Source: Terfezia claveryi
Lineage: Eukaryota > Ascomycota > Pezizomycetes > Pezizales > Pezizaceae
Direction: 5' to 3'
NCBI GenBank assembly: GCA_015179025.1
Contig: WHUX01000002.1
Span: 985,215-1,049,214 of the forward strand
DNA length: 64,000 nt
A program made the translations under genes and the position numbers. Shown piece by piece: positions 47,693 through 60,180 of the stretch (position 1 is the stretch's first letter; each line of letters begins with the position of its first letter). Under the pieces are notes generated by a model that ran no database searches, was not told where the DNA came from, and saw only the letters and a program-made list of their open reading frames with translations.

Positions 47693-48887
47693 GTGAATCT
47701 GTAGTGATGGCTCACCACATCGGGAACATCGGGAACATAGGGTCTGTGATTCATGCATCCCAATAGGTCCTTGTTATGTCGGCATGCCATATTGGCTTGT
47801 TTGCTTGCTTTGTCTTTTCTTGCTACTTTATAATATTCTTCTGCAACTGGGGCCACCAATAGGTCATCTACGTGCATAACTTACCAGTCAAAGATGCTTC
47901 CGTTATGCCGGCAGGGTACCATTCTTGGCAAAATGTATCATTCGTCCTGAGCCTTAGTCACCACGGTTTTATTTTTTTTATTTTTTTGGTGTGACGCAAA
48001 ATGTGACGCGAAATAGATTGAGTGTCGATGCAAGCATATCGTGATGGTTGCCAATATATGGTACTGCGGAGTTTAAAGACCGTGTATACAAAAGCCACCG
48101 CAGAACTCATGTACTGCATGGAGACTAGTCTGGCCCCTAGGTACATCATGCAAATATTTCCTTTTTCGGTAATTTTAGTCTTTCTTGGCATGTATCATTT
48201 ATTGGCCCTCACATACAAAATGGTCTTTTCTTTTTACCTATCTACTCACTCAGTTTTTTTTATTATTTTTTTTTACAACGTAATTATTGTTCTCCATAGC
48301 CAATACTATCGATTTTACGTTAAAAAAAATCGAGTTCTGTTATGGTGGTGTTGTTGATATGTTAGTGGCACACCCCTTTAAAATGGTACCCTCTACTGTA
48401 GACTGCCGGCACCATAGTCTGTGGAAGGTGTTGTGCCAACCAGACTATGCTTCCGTGCCCGTGCTGCCAAGCGCTACTAAGTTTGGTTAGTCAACCGGCA
48501 ATGATCCTATTCCAACAATATTATTGACATTAAGTGCTCTGATACAAAGCTCGGCCCTGAGCAGCGGTTTATCCCACTCTACATGCTAGCACAGCTGGCG
48601 ATCGCAACCGTGTATTATTCTTCACCAGATCGACTGGCGCAAAGGAGGCTGACGAAATTTACCGGTTCCCCTGTATGCCCTCGACTAAAGAACACTCCGA
48701 GCTTATTATATCTACGAGAGACCCCTTTCCCCAAGCATCAACAGTGTTAATACCAACGGTACTTACCTAGCAAGACGGCCCGATAAAATTGACGCCTTGT
48801 TGAATAGTCGCGAGTCATTCACCCTAGCTTACCGTTGGAACTTCCACACCCGCGAATCTGAAGGATACTGTCTGAATTTCTTGAAGG
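47693..48887. other. gene-free interval and ceramidase upstream region
   Basis: About 1.2 kb. A reverse-strand frame at 47689-47877 contains VMHVDDLLVAPV, resembling a copia reverse-transcriptase fragment, but it is too short to accept. T-rich runs are at 47969-47990 and 48258-48275. A 33-bp TAGTCTG hairpin is at 48415-48447. Confidence 0.4.
48415..48447. repeat. 33-bp TAGTCTG hairpin element
   Basis: It begins TAGTCTGTGG and ends GTGCCAACCAGACTA. The right end is a perfect family terminus; the left end is slightly diverged. Confidence 0.5.
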
Positions 48888-50141
48888 ATGTGGAGACTAC
48901 CCGCAATAGCGTATGGGGACGGAAACCATCCTATGTGGGGACCAGTTACATCAACTATTAAGTATGATTTCCATCATGATACATGGTTGCAAGTCATAAT
49001 GGCTAATTGACATATGTAGTTGGTGTGAGGAGGACTATATTGTGACGACTTGTGAGTGAGAACGGATCACTGGGGTCAATTTCCGGGTATCTCTCCCTCT
49101 CTCTCGTCCTGCTGTTGCAATGAGGGAGAGAGGGGCTATGATTCTGATTCTATCAGAACTAGAGACGGAATTGAGCTTCATTAATGGCTTGAGAACATTT
49201 CTAATTCATACTAGATTGTGCAGAGCTTATCAACTCACTCACGAATCTCATGTTCGTGTATGTGTCAGGAAAAGGGATTTGGAACTGCATCAAACATGGC
49301 CATGACCCAGTTTTCTTGGCCACGTGGATTAGCTTTCTGATCGTGGGGCTTGGATCATTTCTTTTCCATTCCACACTTTGGTGTAAGTTCACACATTTCA
49401 CCTAACCTTAGAAAATACTGCAGTCTGATATTTTCTGTCCGGAATAGATTCGATGCAGCTTGTTGACGAGCTTAGCATGATCAATACCACCTTAATTATG
49501 TGGTTTGCCACATTTGGCCACAAGCAAAGCAAACGATTCAACTGGGTACTCGCTCTGTTCCTCATCAGCGTCCTCGTAACTGTGGCTTCGGTCTACCATT
49601 ACCTTGGAGATCCAGTGTTCCACCAAAACGTTTATGCTATTTTGACTATTATCGTGATTGGACGAAGTTGGTACCAGGTACATACTTGTGTCAAGGAAAC
49701 ATCTCCTGAGCATTATAGGAATATGAGGGATATGGTTCTCCTGGGGCTTGCCTCAGTTGGAGCAGCTTTTATCTTATGGAATCTTGATACGATTTTCTGT
49801 GGACATCTTAGAGATGTTAGAAGGAAGATTGGAATGCCCTGGGGGTTTGTCTTGGAAGGGCATGCTCACTGGCATTTGCTCACTGGGTTGGGGGGTTATT
49901 TTTACATTACCTATGGTAAAGGTTCCAAGTATATATATTGAAGGTTATGTCTAACCCTCGATCTACTATAGGATTGTATTTGCGATATGTGCTTGACCAG
50001 AGAACAGATGAATACGAGTTTATTTGGCCCTCCAGGCTCACGGCGTTGCCGTGCGTCAGGAGAAGGCCGGGCTTTGTGAAGGGGATTAGGTCGGTGAATG
50101 GAGTGAATGAAACAGATGGAGCAAGCAAGAAAAACTTGTGA
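48888..50141 (+). CDS. ypc1: alkaline ceramidase (Ypc1/Ydc1 family)
   Basis: Five exons (48888-48961, 49020-49051, 49215-49382, 49448-49915, 49972-50141) close in frame to 303 residues. Family landmarks appear in order: GPVTSTINWCEEDY near the N-terminus, AELINSLTNLMF, the His/Ser motif FLFHSTLWY, MQLVDELSM, and EGHAHWHLLTGLG near the C-terminus; the His and Asp residues in these form the zinc site of alkaline ceramidases. About seven hydrophobic membrane segments are seen. The enzyme hydrolyses phytoceramide or dihydroceramide to sphingoid base and fatty acid in the ER or Golgi (family knowledge). Intron 2 is long (163 bp) but is needed to join the conserved N-terminus. Confidence 0.9.
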
Positions 50142-50688
50142 CCGTGTTCGTTTACAGCTGCGTTTCCCCTCTGGTTATACACTTTGATTTCCTTTTATTT
50201 TTGGTTTAGATATGGTGCATTGATTACTTGTATTATATAGGAATGGAATAAAGTAGCTGTGTGATACTTAGCTACTTAGTATGGTCAACCGTAGGGTCAA
50301 CCGAGTGATGGGCTACTATATTAGTCTTGATCCGGAGACTACCGTGCACTAGCCCCTCGGTGGACTAGGAAAGTTTATAAGTGGGCTATCATGACTATTA
50401 TCTCCCCCATCCGACACATCAAAAATAATGTATGGAAAGTACCTCTACAAAATCTAATAGGGAGGTTTGGTTAGCTGAAGGCTGCCTAATTCGCTCGGAA
50501 TAGCTCGAAAGCTTCTTACCAGCTTTTGTTTAACCAAGGACCGAGGATCCGCTAGAACCGCTGATAAGACACCTCGATAGTCCACAATCGTCAGCCTTAT
50601 GGTATGATGAATATATATTCCAATAGACAAGAGCTTTTTACTTGTGTACAATATAATCATTCGGAATATCCCACGAAGATTTCACAGA
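50142..50688. other. intergenic region
   Basis: About 550 bp; 3' flank of the ceramidase gene. No gene or repeat is recognised. Confidence 0.4.
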
Positions 50689-51300
50689 ATGGCTGCCCGT
50701 GCTCTTAATAGGCGGCCGCGGCCCACTGCTAAATATATTACCACAATTCTCCTTTCACATGGTCACACTGTCTACTCTCTCATTCGAAATACATCGCAAA
50801 TTCCGGAGATTAGATTTCCCGCCGACCCATTCCCCAAGGCTGAACTGATTCCGCTTGTGCACGACCTCAATGGCATCTCGACTCACGAAGTGCAGGAAGT
50901 CCTAAGCTATGGTGATGGGCCTATTGAGTGGTCATCTAGGCTGCCAGGGCGAAAGATAATATTCCACGGCATCCACAGGATCAGTTGAGCGTGGAGCGTG
51001 ATGCGGCCATGCTTTTTAGCGGGCAGGCAAGGGGGAGAGAATTGGTCCTAGGGTTAAAAGATTTATCTTCATCAGTGAATGTATCCGCAGAAACGAACCG
51101 GCGCCAAGGTGGAGTCCAGAGACTACTGAATATTATAAGAGAATTAAAAATGAGACCATGCCGCCCCGAGGCTCGAAATAAAGTGACTTCCTACATATGT
51201 CGAGGCGAAGACGGAAGACAAGCGATGCTCGTTGAGGAGTATCGGGGTGGGCTGAAAGTTGATGAGGATGATAGTGAGGAGGGATGCTTTTCGGCCGTCA
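50689..51300 (+). pseudogene. decayed atypical short-chain dehydrogenase-like gene
   Basis: The first frame (50689-50987) reads like the Rossmann start of an NmrA/atypical-SDR protein but lacks the usual Gly-rich loop: ITTILLSHGHTVYSLIRN, then SQIPEI. A second frame supplies SVERDAAMLF, and a third PRWSPETTEYYKRIKNETMP, then TYVEAKTE, resembling the YxxxK-containing region. The parts lie in three frames with no convincing introns between them, so the gene is probably dead. Family assignment is tentative. Confidence 0.4.
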
Positions 51301-52212
51301 GCCGGAGAGCTAAGAGATACCCCCGCGACGGGGAAGTGTGACTTGGGGAAAACGAGAATGGCAATAGAGCCGCGTCGTGGTCGAGCTGTGTGAGGCAAGG
51401 CGTAGAAAGGAGAGGGGGTGGGGAAATTGGATGTAGATGGTTGGACGTGTGAGAAACCTATAGTAAGGCAGTACGAAATTGAAGGGACTTGGTAGTGCGT
51501 CAGGGAGGGTTTAGTCTGCGAGGTGTGCAGCCTAACTGGAACGGACGGTAAATTAGGGCTGCTGTGGAGATTGTAAGATATATATGGCACGAGTATAAGA
51601 AATATTTAATAGTCTGGGATATATATAGTCTGACTGCAGGATATATAGAGTACCGCGGTAATTCGAAAAATAAGAACCATGGTCAAAAGTACCCGTTTTA
51701 TAAATGTCATTTACTGTGCTCGCTACTTAAGGCCATCACAGTGAATCAAACTCACTCATATATTTTCTAAATATGTTTCCCCGGAATCTCCAAAGACCAC
51801 AGCACAAAATACCAACTCAAGGCGGGGGTACATGGGGGTTCTGTATGTACCGTAAAAGGTACGTGATAATCATTTACCCAACTTTGCAGAGCGCAAAATT
51901 CTGTTTCCGGCTTTGAGGCAACGGTATGCTTAGAGAATTGGTTTTATGATTTTTTGAAATACTCGAAAAATGAACTGTTTCGGTGTAAACCGTGTGGGGT
52001 GCGAACAAGGACGGCATCTAACTGAAACGTAAAGTAGCATGCATGCATACGGTAAAAGGTAGATCTTCTTAATACATAGGTAGAGGGCAGAAGCCTCTTA
52101 TTACGAACTAGACAGTGTCCATTCATAGCCTGGCGGGATTATTATCATGTGAGTTTTGGTGGAACGGGTTTTTTTTGTTGTACGGAAGTAATTTGATTAT
52201 TGTCCATATAGT
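51301..52212. other. gene-free interval
   Basis: About 900 bp. The open frame at 51144-51590 (reverse) overlaps the decayed SDR and is probably its shadow. Base composition becomes AT-rich from about 51550 onward, marking the edge of the retrotransposon block. Confidence 0.4.
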
Positions 52213-52327
52213 GGAGGGTAACGAGTTGTGAGGGTAACGAGTTGTGAAGGTAACGAGTTGTGAGGGTAACGAGTTGTGAGGGTAACGAGTTGTGAGGGTA
52301 ACGAGTTGTAAGGGTAACGAGTTGTGA
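52213..52327. repeat. 16-bp minisatellite, seven copies
   Basis: Seven tandem copies of GAGGGTAACGAGTTGT, two with a single substitution (GAAGG, AAGGG). Confidence 0.85.
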
Positions 52328-52899
52328 GGAGTAATGAGTATTTAATTCTAAAGTTGATAGTATTTAGTTAGGACGTAAATTTCTAAGAGGTACTCAGGTG
52401 TTTGGGTTATTATTTGAACGCATATTCTGGCTGACAGGCAAGCCAGACTAGCTAACAGGTCCTTCACAACCAAGCTTTGAAGGGTACCTATTCTAGCAAC
52501 TGCAATAGATTCATGTATTTCCCAATCAATTAAACCTCCATCTAATATTCCAATTTGGTTCAGCCAGTGCTGAGAGATTAATATAGTTATGATCTGTTAA
52601 CACTTTTGTATATTAATAAATTGAGAATTTTAGATTATTTTTAAAGTATTGGCAATAACAATTAAGGTAGAAGTTTTTACAAACACCTAAAACTAAAACA
52701 CCTGTAGTTATACTTGCGTATAAATAAGTACCTGCGATTAAAAAAGTACTGTTTTGTACTTTATCTGAATCCTATAAGTAAGAAATAGTTAGGATTTTTC
52801 TTACTTACTATTCACAACCTAATAGTGATCAGCCACTGTCTTATGTCTATCCCTGCAAGCCCCTCTAAAGCAATACTATATGATATACCTAACTTGTTT
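52328..52899. other. AT-rich gene-free interval
   Basis: Strongly AT-rich, no open frame of note. GCCAGACTAGCTAAC at 52443-52457 resembles the loop end of the Harbinger palindrome. Confidence 0.4.
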
Positions 52900-54000
52900 G
52901 GTAAAAGTTCTATTCTACCTATATCTATAATTATAGAAACAATTACACTCTACAATATAGTTACTATTATATTCCACTAAAATCAACTAATTCTGCAGCA
53001 TCTATCTATTTTAATATACCCACTCCATGACCCCCCCCCCAGCTTTTTCCTCCAACTATATATAATGAATATCATGCCAATGAGCGCATAACTGTATGAA
53101 TGCCTTAACTATATATCTGTATTGATGTTAGATTAATTTGGTAAGAGAAGGCTATGATATGATCAAATAGCAGTACAATAGGTAAGGGCACTAATCACAG
53201 CAAAATAATTAATTTCGAGACTTCTTATTGAATCTACCAAATCCTTTTCATTAACATCCTCATCAACCTGTCCTTCATCCTCTTCAGCTTCCCCTTCAAC
53301 CTCCTCCTCTACTTTATTATCAACCACTATAGAAAGATCACTAGCTATAATACCCCCCTCTTTAGGCTTTAAAGGTCGTTTCGATCAAGAAGAGTAGGGT
53401 GGTCTTTTCATACCTTGCTTCTTACCAGTAGCTTGCTTAGTAGTAGCCCATACAGTATCAATGTCTGCATATTCAGCTTGCCATGTAGGTATTACAACCT
53501 CCATATATCTCTTAAGATCAGCCTTTCACTGCTTCTTAAGAGCGTCTCATATAGCCTTTCTCTTATCTACAATTCGCTTTTTTTCTGCTGATGCCTGCTG
53601 CCTTGCAAGCTTTTTTGCCTCTTCCTCTACAACCTTCTTAATGCCATCATTAACATAATTGTGCATTAATATTTGAGCTTCTCCAACATGCTTGTTTCCT
53701 TTCTTTATTCGATATACCTTTCTATCTCAGAGCTTGCTAAGAGTGTCAGCACAAGAGGCAATATCTCAATATTTTACAACCTTTTTGCTAGTAAAGTCAA
53801 TAAGCTCAAATACTCACTCTTTTTGATTAAAATCCAATTTTAACTGAATAATATCTTCAACTTGTTAGGAGAGTATATAGAGCTGACTAGGGGTATCGGA
53901 TGCTCTAATTTCATTGGCTGAGACTTGGATATTATCTAAGATATTATATGAGAAGAGTAGTTTGAAGTTGTAATTGATTGGCCAGCAGTAGGATTTTCTC
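52900..54000 (-). pseudogene. degenerate transposon protein, C-terminal part
   Basis: Read on the reverse strand from about 53960 down to 53170 a single frame is nearly continuous if a handful of TGA/TAG codons are ignored: KKVVEEEAKKLARQQASAEK, DLKRYMEVVIPTWQAEYADI and an acidic Glu/Val tail (VEEEVEGEAEEDEGQVDED). The Lys/Glu coil plus acidic tail resembles the end of fungal pogo/DDE_1 transposases, but no catalytic motif is visible, so the class is a guess. Confidence 0.4.
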
Positions 54001-54675
54001 CATACCCCAAAAAGACAATCCTTAGTATAAATCTCATTTCAAGTTATTTCAAGGATTTCAAGAAATGATGGTTTTGAAAGAACTTAAAGTGGGTTTTGCC
54101 AAAGCCATAAACTAAGGTTTCTCTCATACATTCTTGTAATGACAGCTTTGGGGACAAGGCAACTAAAGGGTATACCGGAGCAAGGGTAAAGCTAGAGTAA
54201 CATACACATAGGAATGCTATATATGTGACTAGGGAGAAAAGGCTAGGATGGGGGCAAGAGTAAGGGCGAGAGAGGCACATGGGAGTAGTAAGAGGCAGCT
54301 GGGCTGCAGAGCTATTCAATGGATTACGGCAAGACGAGGGGGTGTATAAGGGAGGTATACCTTTGCAGAGAGAAGCAAGGTCTTATATTAGGTATACAAG
54401 ATATTGGATAGGGATCTAATAACAGTATGAAGGATAGGGGCTATATATATATAATCTTATTAGTGCAATGGAAGGAATAAACTTCCCAAGATCCCTATCT
54501 TAGAAGCCAAGTAAGGTAACAATAACCCATTACCCATAATCGCAGGTAATGACAAAGACAACAATGGCGATAACCTATCACCTGCATTACAAGTGATGCT
54601 AAGGGCAACAATAATGATAATCCATTACCTACATTGCAGGTAATGACAAAGACAACTGAGTATACAGTTATGACA

Positions 54676-57600
54676 CTATCTCCCCCTTAGGGTAGAGCTC
54701 CAGCAACAAAAGGCTTGGGTAGATCAACTAGCGAATAACACAGAAAACAACAATAAGTGCAATAGTAAAGAGCCCAACCCCAACTCCAAACAACAACAAG
54801 AACAAAAGCAATAATAAGAATGCAAAGTTATGACCTTAGTCAACTAGGTGAGGCTTCCTGAGGTATCACTAGTGGAATAGGATAACCAAATCCTGTGCAT
54901 TCTCCAAGTCCTCTGTGGGTTGCCAGGTAGTCTCCTTATCCCCTATCTACTTGACCTTATACTGAACTCACCCATAGCACTTTCTAGAGTCCAGTACCTC
55001 CTCAACCTCTCACTTCTCTTCATCTACAATCACTATGAAAGGAGGTGGAGGGTGCTTTTGCCTGGAGAGAGAATCGTTGGTGGCTGGTTTAATCTCTGAA
55101 ATATAAACAACTAGATGGCATTTAATATCTTTAGGGAACTTCAGCTGGTAAGCATGAGTGCCTACATTTTTCAGTACCTCGTACGGCTCTAAGAACTTAT
55201 AATTTAGTTTGCATAAGGGTCATTCCATCTGAAAGTGTCTGCTAGATAGCCATACTTGGTCTCCTGATTAGTACTTAGAGGCTGGCAATCAGGATCTATC
55301 AGCATACTCTACTTGCCTAGCTTGGGCATATCCTAGTTCAGCTCTCAGCATAGAGTGCAACTCAGCTATCTCCATAGTGAACTCCTTAGCTAGGGTGTTC
55401 TCTCTAGTCTTGTGCAGATATGCTAGGGATTAAACGAAACAAGAGTGCCAGTAATAATTGGTCAGGAATGGGGAGGTCTTTAGAGTCTCAAAGAAATGGT
55501 TATTAGCTGCGAACTCACAGGTTGCCAGCAGTGAAACCTAATTGTTTTGCTGGTAATGGACTTATGCTCTCAAGTACTACTTTATGATTACATTCATTCA
55601 CTCAGACTGACCATCTGTCTGGGAGTGATATATTATAGAGAGGTATATGTTTATCTCCAAAAGCTCACAAATACCTTTTAAAAGTTTAAAACGAACTGGA
55701 GGCTGCAGTCTAAGACAACTGACTTGGGGAGACTGTAGTAGTGGAATATGTGGTTGAGGTAGAGACTGGCTAGTCCTCGAGTTGAGTAGGTATCATGGCA
55801 AGGTATCATATGCTTCATCTTGGTCAATCGGTCTACTATCATAAGAATTGTGTTAAACCCTGAATCCTCTAGCAACCTAGTCATAAAGTCAATGGTTAGG
55901 TGTTGCCAAGGTTGATTCGGGATCTCCAGGGGCTTCAAGGTCCTATAAGGAGCATGACAGATAGGCTTAGCATACTTACAAATGTGGCAGTTCCATATGT
56001 ACTACTTTACCTTCTTCCATTGGTCCATTCATATATATTGCCTAGCCAGTAGTTCTAACATTTTCACTACTCCAGAGTGACCTGCTGCTAGAGTATCATA
56101 GTGTTCCTTGATCAGTTGCAGGCATAGCTCATCATCTGCAGGTACATAAAGGTAGTCCAGGTGGTAGAGCAGGCTGTCCTGAGTTGTATATTCGGCTAGG
56201 GAAATCCTGGTGTGATGGCACTATCCAGACTCCATTGTGGTGACTAAATCCTTGACCAGGGGGTCCTCTGCATATGCCTATTATATTCGCAGAAGGAAAT
56301 CTATTCTGGGGTCCACTCCAGCTTCCATATTAGCAGCAAGGGTATTGGCTACCAGGTCAAGATTTTCAGGTTTCAGTATCACCTGATTCTAGTACTTTAG
56401 CCTTTCATCCTCTCCTTTAGGGAGATCTCCTAATCTTCTAGTCAGTACATCCAGCTTACCCCTAGCTTTCCTAGGCAATACTTGATTTTAAAGTTGAATC
56501 GAGATAAAAACTCTAACCATTTTGCCTACTATCGGTTTAGCAGCTTGGTGGTGGTAAAGTACTCAAGATTCTTATGATTAGATAGAACCTTAATCATCCC
56601 CTTAGCTGACTCTAAGTGAGGCCACCATTCCTCAAAAGCTCGAACAATAACTATTAATTCTTTATTATAGATCTTGTAATTATACTCTGCTAGGGAATGC
56701 TTTTTGGAGAAATATACCACTGGGTAGAGGATATCGTTATCATCATTCTGGAACAGTATTCCGGTAGATACATAGTCAGAGGCATTAGTTTCAATAATGC
56801 ATTCACAATTAGGGTCAAAATAGGCCAGGATTAGGGCTGAGTAGAAGGCTATCTTGAGGTTTTGGAAGGCAGATTGGGCTTTTGGACTCTAGTAGAACTG
56901 CTGGTCCTTTTTAGTTAGGGCTATAAGAGGGCCCACAATCTTAGAATACCCTAGAATAAACTATTGGTAAAAGTTGGCAAACCCTAGGAAGGCCTAAACA
57001 TCCTTGAGATTTACTAGGGTTTCCTATTCCTGAATGGCAATAACCTTGGCGGGTTCTATTCTAATACCTTCTATGATAATGATCAACCCTAGATACTTAA
57101 CCTCTTGTATATAAAACTTACATTTCTCGGGTTTGAGATACAACCTAGCTTGCTTCAGCTTCTCCAATACCTGCCGGATATGAATCTTGTACTCTACTAG
57201 GGTATCTGAATAAATCAAAATATCATCAAGGTAAGCCATGTAGAATACATCCAGAAAGTTCTGTAAGGTGTTATTGATGAGGTACTAGAAGGAGACAGAG
57301 GCATTGATTAGGTTAAAGGGCATGACATTGTACTCAAAGTGGCTGTAACATATCTAGAAGGCTATTTTCTACTCCTCCCCTTCGGCGATCCATACTAAGT
57401 TGTATGCCCCTCTTAGGTCCAATTTGGTGAACCATTTCACCTTGGAAAGCCTAGCTAATATCTCCTAAATCAGAGGTAGGGGATATCTGTTCTTGACCGT
57501 TATCTCATTTAGGCTACAATAATCGATACACAACTGAAGGGAGCCATCCGATTTCTTTATGAACAGCACTAGGGTGCCCGCTTGAGAGAAGCTATGGCGA

Positions 57601-58420
57601 ATGAAGCTCTTATTAAGATTTTCTACTAAGTACTTCTTTAAGGCTTCTAGCTTCATACGGGACATTCTATAGAGAGGTCTATAGGAGGGGGTTTTACCTT
57701 CCAGCAAGGGGATGGTATAGTTATATAACTGGTGAGGGGCTAGCTTCTCTGTTGCTTTTTCAGAGAATAGGTCTATAAACTCATGGTATTCATCTGGGAC
57801 CAAGGATTTCCACTCCTCTTTAGACCTTATCTTGTTAATTTCTAGATTTACCTTATATATGGAGAGGGCATGTACCTTCAGCTTGTACCTCCTGATGAGA
57901 TAAGTGAAAGCCCTAGCTCCAATAAAGCTAACATTCAGAGGTTTTAGGGGCAGTAAAACAGGGGGAACAGAGGGAACAGAGGGAACTGGAGGAACTGGAG
58001 AAATAGAGGGAGTGATAGCATTGATGTATGTGAGTAGATATACTACCAGGGGGGGTAATGTACATAACCCTTTAATATCAATCCATAGGGCACCACAGTA
58101 CATTTTGTAATACTTACTATTGAAGTTCAAGGTGTAGGAGCCAAAATTGATAGAGATATTATGCATCTGGAGCTATGGGATCTCCAGAACAATAGGGTAT
58201 TTGAGCTTGGTCACAAATATCGAGAGATTCTCCAAATGGTCTCCAATAGTACTGGGTAAACAAGTGAGGTCGGTAATAGCTCCAAAAGAGATGGGGCAGC
58301 TATCAATAATGTCAAGAAGGCGGGAAGTCTTCAGCTTAGAGGTTGGTATAGAGTTTCTACTAACAAAGGTCTGGTCTATATTAGGGGTGAGCTAGCAATC
58401 ATAGTGATATCTGTCGGAAT
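54676..58420 (-). mobile_element. Ty3/gypsy chromovirus, heavily mutated
   Basis: Domains in order on the reverse strand: protease-like remnant (58400-58150), reverse transcriptase (57900-57020, with KNRYPLPLI and YLDDILIY), RNase H (about 56850-56500), integrase zinc finger and core (56150-55680, with WQHLTIDFM and LTKMKHMIPCHDT). Stops replace many Trp, Gln and Arg codons. The 3' LTR starts TGTCATAACTG at 54675 after the polypurine tract AAGGGGGAGATAG; its far end was not found. The 5' end (gag and LTR) is missing: the protease meets unrelated AT-rich sequence at about 58420. Confidence 0.8.
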
Positions 58421-59030
58421 ATCAATATATAAGAATAAATCACTTGCTCGGGCCTAACTGAGTACTTAATATGTGAAGAACAATAGCTTCATTCACAGTA
58501 ACCCAGCGATACAAAACTTCGCTCAAGTCTTAGAAAGCAATAACTAGATACAAGAAGTGAGCATATATATAGGAAAGCGGGGTTGACTTTAGGCCACCCA
58601 CTATCAGGTGGTTGTCAGCCCGGTCTGCATAATCTTCATCAGCAAGAAAAAAGTGGCATCGGGATACCAGGTGGTGTCTTCAGAAGACAGGATTGTCTTT
58701 GGTGTCTTTTGTGTCTTTTATGTCTCCTAGGTGTCTCCTGAGTATCTCCCATATGTCTCCCATTGTCTCCCAGTATCTTCAGGAGACATTGGGAGACATT
58801 CTGCCAATCGTGAAGATATACCTTATCTCCAGTGGCAATACTGTCTCTAGAGACACTAGAGACAAACTATTTTCTTTCCTGATGTTAGCTGTAACAGTCC
58901 ATAAATGCTATTCCTGAAGTACCACAATCTATGAAAACTGATATAACAACTGTTTTATCATTGAACTTGACAGTTATAGGTATAATGAAGTGCTTGCTAA
59001 ACAGGTGAGACTTATTAACTGTAAAGTATT
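58421..59030. repeat. AT-rich, LTR-like segment with TGTCTC repeats
   Basis: It starts TGTCGGAATATCAATATATA at about 58412 and contains TATATATAGG (58566), a region of repeated TGTCTCC/TGTCTTTT (58690-58775) and its inverted GGAGACA (58782-58800). It may be a solo LTR that truncated the neighbouring gypsy element. No partner LTR is present to confirm. Confidence 0.35.
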
Positions 59031-59900
59031 GTTAGGGGGACTGGACAATAAGATTAGATTAGATAAGGATCTAATCTAATCAGATAATCTCAGGCTAGTA
59101 ATGTATACTACAAAGTAGATTACTAATAGTGTATTGTTTATTCTCACTATAAAAGTTATTACCAGTAGCATAAGATTACTGTAATAGGTAAAGTAGTATA
59201 GGAGTGCTAAATGCACTTAGAAGATTAACCAGTGGAACTTCTATATTGATTGTACTCTAACTATGTTCTGAGTTCTAACTATCTGTCCAACTGAAAGGAA
59301 ATTCAGGGGACTATATATGTTCTGAGTGGGGCAGTGCTAGGGCAGTACTGAGGCAGTGCACCATCATCTGACCTTTACATGATTTGAAATCAACACAAAT
59401 AGAAAGTTCTAGATAGTACTTCTATGTACTATCTAGTACAAAATAGGTTAAGTCTTTCCTAGACTTATACATGTGAAAGCATGTGAATAACATGTGAGAG
59501 CATGTGATAACATATGAAATATTAGCAAGGCAGACAGCACACAGAATGTTGTGTGTTTTGAGATACTTGCTAAGTAAAAAAATACATAAGAAATATATTT
59601 GTGAGGAAGAGGGTTAGTCATAGGGTATGAGTAAGCCACTTCCTTACATGCCTCCCTGTTTAGATAAAAACTCCATTCTAGGAAATAAACAGGGGAGATG
59701 GGTTATATACATTAGTAGTTAACATTCAACCTATAATACCTATTGTTCCTATCCATATAGGTACTACTACCTTCTGCTCCTGTATCATACCTGATATTGT
59801 TATACCCCTCCTTGAAATCCTTAACAACAGGAATGTCAGCAAAATACTAACTAATTACCCTTTGTGGTTGTCTTTCTTCAAAGAAATGTCTAAGCATTAA

Positions 59901-60180
59901 TTAGGGTAAGTCTACCTCTTTTCCTTTGCCTTTGTCAATCTTGACTGCATTAGATGAAACAGGGGTAGCAAGGACTTTCTTTCTTTCATCATCAATCATT
60001 TGCAAGGTTTCTTTCCTTGTCTTATTCTTGCCAAGCTTATTCTCACCAACCTTTCTCTTTTTGTAAGTTGCTTGCTTACTACCAGTCAACTAGAATTGTT
60101 TTTTCAATGACTCATCAACACCATCAACATATACCTACTCATTAAACTTATGAGGCCATCCTTTCCATTTCACCTTGTAC
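59901..60180 (-). pseudogene. chromodomain and basic tail of gypsy integrase
   Basis: YKVKWKGWPHKFNE and VYVDGVDESLKKQF, with TAG where Trp is expected, form a chromoviral chromodomain; a Lys-rich tail follows to 59901. Chromodomains steer integration to heterochromatin (family knowledge). Confidence 0.7.

Noticed and set aside
47689..47877. Copia reverse-transcriptase fragment (VMHVDDLLVAPV)
   Set aside because: Only the YVDD-like tetrapeptide fits; the flanking residues do not look like reverse transcriptase in any frame.
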